A stretch of 64,000 bases of DNA from Bacteroidetes bacterium ADurb.Bin008 (lineage in GTDB: Bacteria > Bacteroidota > Bacteroidia > Bacteroidales > Tenuifilaceae): NCBI GenBank assembly GCA_002071445.1, contig MWFE01000020.1, forward strand, positions 53,222 to 117,221. Direction: 5' to 3'. Below, in pieces: positions 58,315 to 64,000 of this stretch; within the stretch, counting starts at the first letter, position 1, and each line of letters opens with the position of its first letter. The translations under genes and the position numbers were made by a program. A model generated the notes under the pieces. It was not told the origin of the DNA. It made no database searches and saw only the letters and a list, made by a program, of their open reading frames with translations.

Positions 58315-59853
58315 CTACCCCGCCCACGACTCCCTGTCGAGACTTCGGTACTGAATGGCTTCGGCCACATGTTCAGGTCTGATGGCATTGCAATCGCCCA
58401 GGTCGGCAATGGTACGCGAAACCTTGAGAATCCTGTCGTATGCCCTGGCTGAGAGCCCCAACCGCTCCATGGCATTTTTCAGCAACGCATTGCCCACATC
58501 GTCCAAAGCGCAAAAGCGCTTAATCAACTTGCTGGTCATCTGCGAATTGCAGTAAATGTTTTTCCACTCACCAAATCGCTTCTCTTGCATCTGACGAGCC
58601 TTAATCACCCTGTCCCTGATATCGTTTGAGGTTTCAGAGGGGGGCGAGGTGGCAAGCTTATCGAATGGTACGGGAACAACTTCAATGTGGATGTCTATTC
58701 TGTCGAGCAGCGGGCCTGAAATTTTATTCAAATACTTCTGCACCACTCCGGGCGAGCATACGCATTTCTTTTCGGGATGATTGTAATACCCGCAAGGGCA
58801 GGGGTTCATGGATGCCACCAGCATGAACGAGGCGGGGTACTCAATCGAAAACTTTGCTCGCGATATGGTGATAACCCTATCTTCCAATGGTTGGCGCATA
58901 ACCTCCAGAACGGTACGTTTGAACTCGGGCAACTCATCGAGGAAGAGCACTCCGTTGTGTGCAAGGGAGATTTCGCCGGGCTGCGGATAGGTACCTCCAC
59001 CCACAAGAGCCACGTCGGATATGGTGTGATGAGGGCTTCGGAACGGTCGGCGGGTCATGAGCGAAGTGTCGTGGGCTATACGCCCTGCCACAGAGTGAAT
59101 CTTGGTGGTTTCCAGTGCTTCGCGTAGTGTAAGGGGTGGCATGATGGTTGGCAGCCTTTTGGCCAGCATGGTTTTCCCTGCACCGGGCGGGCCAATCATG
59201 AGCAGATTGTGCCCACCGGCAGCGGCAATTTCGAATGAGCGCTTCACATACTCCTGTCCCTTAACATCGCTAAAGTCCACGTCGTAAGCATTGGCATGCA
59301 TGTAGAACTCCGCCTGGGTATCCACGATGGTGGTTTCGAGGGTACTCTCGCCATTGAAGAAATCAACCACCTGAACTAAATTATCCACCCCATACACGTC
59401 GATACCGCCTACCACTGCTGCTTCGCGGGCATTGGCCTTAGGGACAATCAATCCTTTGAAACCCTCCTCCTTGGCCTGTATGGCGATGGGTAGTACACCC
59501 TTAATGGGCTGGACGCCACCATCGAGCGAGAGCTCGCCCATGATGACGTAGTCGGCAAGCCAATCGGGCTTTACCTGCTCCGATGCTGCCAGTATCCCGA
59601 TGGCCAGAGGCAGGTCGTAGGCTGCGCCCTCCTTGCGGATGTCGGCAGGGGCCATATTGATAACAACCCGATTCTTTGGGAACTTCAGCTTGTTCGACTC
59701 AAGGGCTGTGGTAATTCTCTGCTGGCTTTCGCGTACGGCGTTGTCGGGCAATCCCACCAAAAAGAAGTTGATTCCTTTCCCAACGCTCACCTCAATGGTT
59801 ATGGTGGTGGCTTTTATTCCGTAAACGGCACTTCCGTACGTTTTTACAAGCAT
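58315..59853 (-). CDS. comM: YifB/ComM Mg-chelatase-like AAA+ ATPase
   Basis: A 512-residue protein: an N-terminal Lon-like S16 domain (MLVKTYGSAVYGI and FFLVGLPDNAVRESQQRI) followed by an AAA+ domain with GPPGAGKTMLAKRLPTIMPPL and LFLDELPEF. A C4-type cluster (NPCPCGYY, KKCVCSPG) lies after the helicase core. ComM aids branch migration during natural transformation. The ATG at 59853 matches the family N terminus; the longer frame upstream adds a hydrophobic, non-conserved lead. Confidence 0.92.
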   Translation of the reverse strand: MLVKTYGSAVYGIKATTITIEVSVGKGINFFLVGLPDNAVRESQQRITTALESNKLKFPKNRVVINMAPADIRKEGAAYDLPLAIGILAASEQVKPDWLADYVIMGELSLDGGVQPIKGVLPIAIQAKEEGFKGLIVPKANAREAAVVGGIDVYGVDNLVQVVDFFNGESTLETTIVDTQAEFYMHANAYDVDFSDVKGQEYVKRSFEIAAAGGHNLLMIGPPGAGKTMLAKRLPTIMPPLTLREALETTKIHSVAGRIAHDTSLMTRRPFRSPHHTISDVALVGGGTYPQPGEISLAHNGVLFLDELPEFKRTVLEVMRQPLEDRVITISRAKFSIEYPASFMLVASMNPCPCGYYNHPEKKCVCSPGVVQKYLNKISGPLLDRIDIHIEVVPVPFDKLATSPPSETSNDIRDRVIKARQMQEKRFGEWKNIYCNSQMTSKLIKRFCALDDVGNALLKNAMERLGLSARAYDRILKVSRTIADLGDCNAIRPEHVAEAIQYRSLDRESWAG

Positions 59854-59999
59854 AGAGATAGAATGAAAATGAGGTAATAAAGGTAGAAAAAAAAGTGAGA
59901 ACAATGGCATTCAACGCCAAAACAAAAGGGATGACCCATTATTTGAGACATCCCCTCTTAACGGTATAATATTGTGTTTGAAAATTTATAAAACTCGCT

Positions 60000-60395
60000 T
60001 TATACCATGTCTTTAGCGATTCTCTCGGCCAACTGTGCAAATTCCTCCTTGCTTAGCTTTACCCGTGATTTGGAAAAGTTTATGTCGCCTTCGCTGTTGA
60101 GCGGAACCAGATGAATGTGAGCATGAGGGACTTCCAGCCCAAGCACCGCAATGCCAATCCTTTTACAGGGTACTACACTTTTAAGCGCCTTGGCTACGCG
60201 TTTGGCAAAAACCATCATGTCGGCCAATGTGTTGTCGTCTAAATCGAACAGGTAGTCTGTTTCCTGTTTTGGTATCACCAGCGTATGCCCTTTTACCAAA
60301 GGGTTTATGTCTAAAAAAGAGAAGAAGCGCTCATCTTCGGCAATTTTGTACGCGGGAATTTCGCCTGCTACAATTCTTGAGAAAATGGTTGCCAT
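60000..60395 (-). CDS. HIT-family protein (histidine triad)
   Basis: A 131-residue protein with the triad HAHIHLVP (His91, His93, His95), where the second His is the nucleophile, and the N-terminal TIFSRIVAGEIPAYKIAED. Typical HIT hydrolases act on AMP-linked substrates; the exact one is unknown. It is 22 bases downstream of greA on the same strand. Confidence 0.92.
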   Translation of the reverse strand: MATIFSRIVAGEIPAYKIAEDERFFSFLDINPLVKGHTLVIPKQETDYLFDLDDNTLADMMVFAKRVAKALKSVVPCKRIGIAVLGLEVPHAHIHLVPLNSEGDINFSKSRVKLSKEEFAQLAERIAKDMV

Positions 60396-60417
60396 AGTAC
60401 AATAAATTTTAATAGTA

Positions 60418-60891
60418 TTATCGTGAAATGCTGATTATCTCAAACTTAATCATTCCGGAGGGTACCTGTACGTCCACAACCTCTCCGATGGTTCGTCCAA
60501 TTAAAGCCTTAGCAATGGGAGTTCCGACGGATAGTTTCCCTTCCTTAATGTTGGCCTCGCTTTCGGCCACAAGGGTATATTCCATTATGGCATTGCTCTG
60601 CGTATTCCTAATCTTTACCCGTGTGAGGATTTGCACCCTATCGGTATCGATTTTCGATTCGTCAATGATTCGCGCATTGGCAATGGTATTCTCCAACTTA
60701 GCTATCTTCATTTCAAGCATTCCCTGTGCTTCCTTGGCTGCATCGTATTCGGCATTCTCCGACAAATCACCCTTATCGCGTGCCTCGGCTATCAATTGCG
60801 ATATGGCAGGTCTTTCAACGGTTCTGAGCTGTTCCAGCTCATCTTGCAACTTCTTCAAACCCTCACTTGTTATGTAAATCACCTTGCGCAT
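60418..60891 (-). CDS. greA: Transcription elongation factor GreA
   Basis: A 157-residue protein with an N-terminal coiled coil and the acidic tip (RDKGDLSENAEYDAAKEAQ near residue 40) that enters the RNA-polymerase channel and triggers cleavage of backtracked RNA. The C-terminal FKBP-like domain ends in VDVQVPSGMIKFEI. It lies upstream of the HIT gene and downstream of a terminator. Confidence 0.95.
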   Translation of the reverse strand: MRKVIYITSEGLKKLQDELEQLRTVERPAISQLIAEARDKGDLSENAEYDAAKEAQGMLEMKIAKLENTIANARIIDESKIDTDRVQILTRVKIRNTQSNAIMEYTLVAESEANIKEGKLSVGTPIAKALIGRTIGEVVDVQVPSGMIKFEIISISR

Positions 60892-60916
60892 AGAATTTGG
60901 TTTTTTAAGGGGTAAA

Positions 60917-60950
60917 TAAAAAAGAATCCCGACAAAATATCGGAACTCTT
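60917..60950 (-). terminator. Terminator between the unknown envelope gene and greA
   Basis: On the minus strand AAGAGTTCCGA pairs imperfectly with TCGGGATTCTT and a T-run of six follows. Confidence 0.7.
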
Positions 60951-60990
60951 CTTGCAGCTAATTTAAGACTTATTTACAAATAATCAAAAA

Positions 60991-61566
60991 CTAATGGTTG
61001 ATTTTTGGGTGAATGGAGAAATATTTTGGGTTGATAATCTCAGAGTAGAGAATCGCTTTTCTTACATCGAATTCTTCCTTCAGGCTGGCAAAAGGTGAAT
61101 CAACTTCCGCTTCTTCCTTTAAATTGCGGTGCAACTCTTCGGGTTGTGCATAGTGAGCTGCACCGCTTTCAACTTCTTTATAATCAGCCAAGTAGTCTGA
61201 TAAGTTGAAAGACTTTTCAGCATTTGGATCATCCCACACTTCTTCCAATGAACTATCATCAGTATCTATTTGCTCAAGTGATGTTCCATAGAGGCTGCTC
61301 TCAATATTTTCCTCTTCTTCTGTGTAGGGCATGCCGGTAGGTTGTAATTTATCCTGGTATAGCCCCTTATCAAGCAGAATGTGCAGGGGATCGTCCTTCC
61401 GGAATGTCACGGTGTCGCCAATAGGCTCAAATATTTCAGAGGTATTGGCAGGCGCAACGGGTGCTTTCTTTGCTGCCATGGCCTTTTTCTTCTTGCTCTG
61501 GGCAATGGCGTTGACAATTGCAATGATAACGGCAATGACAATGTAGAATATGCTATCTGAATCCAT
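60991..61566 (-). CDS. Membrane-anchored acidic protein, function unknown
   Basis: A 191-residue protein with one N-terminal hydrophobic helix (residues ~5-22) followed by a KKKK stop-transfer and then an acidic, low-complexity tail with repeated DDPxxxLLDKGL-type and EE/DD clusters. No domain recognised. Proteins with this plan occur in many Bacteroidota. Its start overlaps the end of the lipoprotein gene by 14 bases, so the two are very likely one operon. Confidence 0.65.
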   Translation of the reverse strand: MDSDSIFYIVIAVIIAIVNAIAQSKKKKAMAAKKAPVAPANTSEIFEPIGDTVTFRKDDPLHILLDKGLYQDKLQPTGMPYTEEEENIESSLYGTSLEQIDTDDSSLEEVWDDPNAEKSFNLSDYLADYKEVESGAAHYAQPEELHRNLKEEAEVDSPFASLKEEFDVRKAILYSEIINPKYFSIHPKINH

Positions 61567-61969
61567 TGGGGCAGCTATTTTTTTTCCAAAATAGTAATTT
61601 TTTCCTGAGGGTATTCTTCGATGGGTATTTTTTTTCTGTTTCCTTAAGATTTTGTTTCATGCGCATTTGAACATGTGGCTCCTGTTTGGCAATATGCTCT
61701 GCGTAAAGTTGCTTCCTCATCTTTTCCTCTGCACGTGCCTGTGCTTTCAATGGCCTCATCGCCTTACGTTTTTGTCTGGCCATTTTCATGTTGTTCCTGG
61801 TGGCTTCGAATTTCCTTTTGAGCTGTTCTCTCTGAAAATTTTTCTGGTAGCCAAACAGGTTACCCTCCAACCCCGAGGGGTAAACCTTGGGGCTGCACGC
61901 AGCAATTGCCATGGCAAGGGTAGCAATGACCATGAAGAATTGGATCCTATATGTTCGGCGGCGAAGCAT
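61553..61969 (-). CDS. Basic lipoprotein, function unknown
   Basis: A 138-residue protein with a lipoprotein signal ending ATLAMAIAAC, then a short SPKVYPSGLEG segment and a long helical region full of K/R (ARQKRKAMRPLKAQARAEEKMRKQL in pieces). The frame stays open upstream to another ATG at 62149, but the signal peptide begins at the ATG at 61969, which is preferred. I do not recognise the family. The pair lipoprotein + acidic anchored protein could interact by charge; this is inference. Confidence 0.6.
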   Translation of the reverse strand: MLRRRTYRIQFFMVIATLAMAIAACSPKVYPSGLEGNLFGYQKNFQREQLKRKFEATRNNMKMARQKRKAMRPLKAQARAEEKMRKQLYAEHIAKQEPHVQMRMKQNLKETEKKYPSKNTLRKKLLFWKKNSCPNGFR

Positions 61970-62044
61970 AAACAATTTGTTGTTCGTTGAATCTCTCAAA
62001 AAAAGTATGCCATTCTTTGTTATTAAAAAACCGCAACGAATGCT

Positions 62045-62052
62045 TATTTTTG
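62045..62052 (+). promoter_or_regulatory. -7 element for the Rieske-like lipoprotein
   Basis: TATTTTTG, 15 bases before the preferred ATG (62067). The same stretch separates it from the divergent basic lipoprotein, for which a TATCTTTG occurs on the minus strand at 62077-62084. Confidence 0.45.
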
Positions 62053-62066
62053 AGAAAAATAATGCC

Positions 62067-62504
62067 ATGCGTACTGCAAAGATAGTTTTATTTGGATTAG
62101 CTGCGCTGTTAACGCCCATATTCCATTCGTGTGTTGAGGAAGAGCCCAAGATTGTGCCCGATGTGTATGTCGATTTTTACGTAAACCTCGATTTGCCGGA
62201 GTTTACCTCACTCAATGCCATCAACAATGCCGTTAAGGTGGCGAATCAGGGATACGACAAGAACGGGATAATTATTTATCGCTATACCCAGGACGAGTTT
62301 TTGGCTTTCGATGCAACCTGCCCTCAGCATATTGGCAATAGCACTTCTGTGGATCTCGACGATAACGGTGCGGCAGGCACCGCCACTTGCTCGCATTGCA
62401 ATGCCATTTACCGGTTTATGAACCTTGGCTACCCCGATAAAGGCTATCCTCTTAAACGGTATTCCGTAACAGTATCGGGGAGAATTCTTAGGATTACAAA
62501 CTAA
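62067..62504 (+). CDS. Lipoprotein with a Rieske-like [Fe-S] pattern of unusual spacing
   Basis: A 145-residue protein with a lipoprotein signal (TPIFHSC; acylated Cys22). Residues ~85-115 carry Cys85-x2-His88 and Cys108-Ser-His110-Cys111 in a context (FDATCPQHIG ... GTATCSHCNAIYRF) that resembles a Rieske fold. The first pair has one residue more than the usual CxH, and the second ends in Cys rather than His. It may bind an altered cluster or just a metal. The longer in-frame start upstream is rejected because of the promoter at 62045. Confidence 0.65.
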   Translation: MRTAKIVLFGLAALLTPIFHSCVEEEPKIVPDVYVDFYVNLDLPEFTSLNAINNAVKVANQGYDKNGIIIYRYTQDEFLAFDATCPQHIGNSTSVDLDDNGAAGTATCSHCNAIYRFMNLGYPDKGYPLKRYSVTVSGRILRITN

Positions 62505-62749
62505 TGTCTATCCCCCATAGACGCTTATTGTCCATACAAATTGAGAAATCTAAGAGCCATATCTCAGTTTGTAAAAATCCATCGCCTTTTAACTGTTTGC
62601 CTTGCAATTTTTTGTATATTTAGTGATTGAAAAATTGTACTCAACCCGGTTGCACCTATCTTTCCAATTTCAGCTGTATAAGCGAAATTAAATAGCGGGT
62701 ATAAATGAGTTAGCGGTCAGGTTTGGACGACCCATAAAACGAAAAGACA
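62505..62749. other. Non-coding gap before the nuclease cassette
   Basis: 245 bases without a gene. A GTTAGCG at 62709-62715 just before the next gene resembles the 3' end of a cassette boundary. Confidence 0.4.
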
Positions 62750-63468
62750 ATGGCAAAATATAAATTTACACAATCACAGTTTGACGAAATTCTCTTGTTA
62801 CTAAAAAGACGAGTAACAGAAAGTCGTGATGAACAAAAAAAGACACGAGCTAAAATTAGAAAATTAGGGTTTCATATTTCTGACTATTTCACTGGTTTTA
62901 GCGACATTGACTTCAAAAAACTTTTGTCCAAAGGCGACATTGAAATAATAGGCAAACAAATTTCTAACGCAACGCAGACGACTAAATCATTTGTTGCAAA
63001 ATCAACAACGAATACTTTTACGCATAAAACTCGGACAGCAACAGCAAACAACAAAGACGAGGATTATGTGCTTGACCTTTGCGATAAAGTTTTAGGACAT
63101 ACATCTTCCAGACAACATAAATTTGACTTTTGCTTGGCGACCCTAACTCTAATGGTGTGTCTGCCAAACTACCAGTTGATAGTTTTTATCAGGACTTAAA
63201 TCTTGTTGTTGAGTATCGTGAAAGACAACACACAGAAAGCATAAACTTCTTTGACAAGCCAGATAAAATGACAGTTAGTGGAGTTCATCGTGGAGAACAA
63301 AGAAAAATTTACGATGAACGAAGAAGAGAGATTTTGCCAAAACATAACATTCATTTGGTGGAAATATCTTTCTCTGACTTTGACTATGACGGACAAAAAA
63401 GAATTATCCGAAATCCAACCAAAGACATTGAAATTGTTAAACTAAAACTAAAAAAATTTTTATCTTGA
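62750..63468 (+). pseudogene. Frame-shifted putative PD-(D/E)XK nuclease
   Basis: Two overlapping frames together encode one ~240-residue protein. The first half ends at KFDF near 63130 and the second continues at LGDPNSNGVSAKLPVD in the -1 frame, at a TTTT run; one T appears to be missing. The combined core (LPVDSFYQDLNLVVEYRERQH, about 60 residues past the break, and LVEISFSDFDYD) suggests a PD-(D/E)XK-type active site with Asp, Glu and Arg. No partner methylase is next to it. Confidence 0.55.
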
Positions 63469-63477
63469 CAATCAGAA

Positions 63478-63577
63478 CCGCTAACAAGCAGTTTGGCATT
63501 ATAGTGGGTGAACGGCTTCGATTGAAGTTTATCGGTTAAAATCCGCCACAAACGCCAAATTGCCAAAACGTTATGTG
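63478..63577 (+). repeat. attC-like foldable element after the nuclease gene
   Basis: The outer TAAC (63482-63485) pairs with GTTA (63570-63573); TTTGGC at 63492-63497 pairs with GCCAAA at 63554-63559 or 63562-63567; GTGG/CCAC and the inner CTTC/GAAG hairpin (63516-63527) lie inside. Total ~95 bases. This is the general plan of an integron attC site, but the R boxes are not perfect consensus. Confidence 0.45.
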
Positions 63578-63647
63578 CAAGTTTATGTAACCACTTGTCC
63601 TGAAATAGGATGACTCAAAAACATAAAAGAACAGAAAACAAATTGTT

Positions 63648-63935
63648 ATGACATATGATTTCTTAAATAAATATAAGACTAAGGGACATTTTACTTCTAA
63701 ACCTTATGAATCTTTTACAGAGAAATGTAATGCTCCTAATGATAAAGCTCGTGTATAATTGATTTATAAAATCATTGATGGTAAAGAAAGGCTTATATAT
63801 TTTTTTGGGGCAAGTGGACAAAAAAATACTGACAGTACATTAAAAGTTAGAAAAGGAGGTATGTATAACCGTTTAGTGAATGGATATCATCCGAATAAGT
63901 TTGGTATTAATAAAAGAGTAAATAGAAAGGCTTAA
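63648..63935 (+). pseudogene. GIY-YIG-like nuclease gene with an internal stop
   Basis: The frame begins at ATG 63648, has a TAA at 63756-63758 and then stays open to 63935. The two parts join as ...NAPNDKARV | LIYKIIDGKERLIYFFGASGQ..., where V(stop)LIY and LIYFFG correspond to the GIY and YIG strands; a Tyr codon seems mutated to TAA. The T-run at the YFFG part suggests a second insertion. Decayed copy. Confidence 0.5.
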
Positions 63936-63951
63936 GACTAGGAAAAATTCA

Positions 63952-63959
63952 TACCTTTG
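63952..63959 (+). promoter_or_regulatory. -7 element at the right edge
   Basis: TACCTTTG, five bases before an ATG at 63964 in a short-leader arrangement. Confidence 0.5.
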
Positions 63960-63963
63960 TCCT

Positions 63964-64000
63964 ATGAGCCTTGTAAAATATAGTAAACTGAGCGATTACA
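63964..64000 (+). CDS. Start of a gene cut by the window, possibly an IS1595-type transposase
   Basis: Only twelve codons are present, reading MSLVKYSKLSDY. The YSKLSxxK start resembles N termini of IS1595-like transposases of Bacteroidota (a KxSKISExKF-type helix), but this is too short to be sure. If correct, an IS element begins here and the inverted repeat should lie near 63930-63960. Confidence 0.3.
   Translation, partial: MSLVKYSKLSDY

Noticed and set aside
62045..62066. Long upstream start of the Rieske-like gene (61887)
   Set aside because: It would place a promoter element and the divergent gene inside the coding region; the lipoprotein signal begins at 62067.
63122..63132. Programmed -1 frameshifting in the nuclease
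   Set aside because: No canonical X-XXY-YYZ heptamer, no downstream pseudoknot evident; a missing T explains it more simply.

Overview
This window is a chromosomal segment of a member of the phylum Bacteroidota, most likely order Bacteroidales. The evidence is the repeated TAnnTTTG-type -7 promoter element in front of genes, the weak ribosome-binding sites, the long C-terminal extension of ribosomal protein S16, the eukaryote-type glycogen synthase fused to glucan phosphorylase, the paired methylmalonyl-CoA mutase subunits, class I fumarase, and BspA-like and head-GIN proteins. A genus cannot be named from the sequence alone.

Layout. 1-5700: the 3' end of a GH57 amylase followed by a 1414-residue GT3-GT35 protein, a glycogen/alpha-glucan module. 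5785-9330: ribF, ahcY, a Sua5/YrdC protein and a hotdog thioesterase. 9320-10425 (minus): rimM and rpsP. 10871-18067: dnaE, trxA, a LOG-family phosphoribohydrolase, ribD (minus), prmC and recX. 18158-24584: clpX (minus), mpl, a GNAT acetyltransferase, an outer-membrane barrel, tRNA-Glu with rpsT, radC, upp and folK (minus). 24717-29321: sppA, lpxK overlapping punA, and folE.

29322-31348 is the first accessory patch. It holds a long hairpin built of TCGGGA units, a possible relic of a SpoIIE-type phosphatase, a BspA-like repeat protein that stops abruptly, and about 750 bases of non-coding DNA with hairpin-bearing repeats. 31349-37000 (minus): mutB, mutA and a class V aminotransferase. 37265-47246: rplU-rpmA-serS, an EamA transporter, an S41 lipoprotein protease, ruvC, a small membrane protein, mutL, two rhomboids and a membrane-anchored EEP-fold hydrolase. 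47436-50765 (minus): a head-GIN lipoprotein, class I fumarase, a CAP-domain protein and an ArsC/Spx-like protein. 51005-53794 (minus): two glycosyltransferase genes and a truncated third. 54008-62504: a plant-cGEP-like S9D peptidase, a CarboxypepD-like protein, a threonine dehydratase-like enzyme, comM/yifB, a HIT protein, greA, two unknown envelope proteins and a lipoprotein with a Rieske-like cysteine/histidine pattern.

The last 1.3 kb (62.7-64.0 kb) is a second accessory patch. A frame-broken putative nuclease gene is followed by an attC-like foldable element, a GIY-YIG-like gene carrying a stop codon, and the start of what may be an IS1595-type transposase. It looks like the edge of a cassette or IS-rich region.

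Most of the window is ordinary core metabolism and information processing. The best candidates for something less described are the cassette-like right end, the repeat patch at 29.3-31.3 kb, the Rieske-like lipoprotein, and a MutL with a degenerate endonuclease motif. No complete new defence or mobile system is visible.
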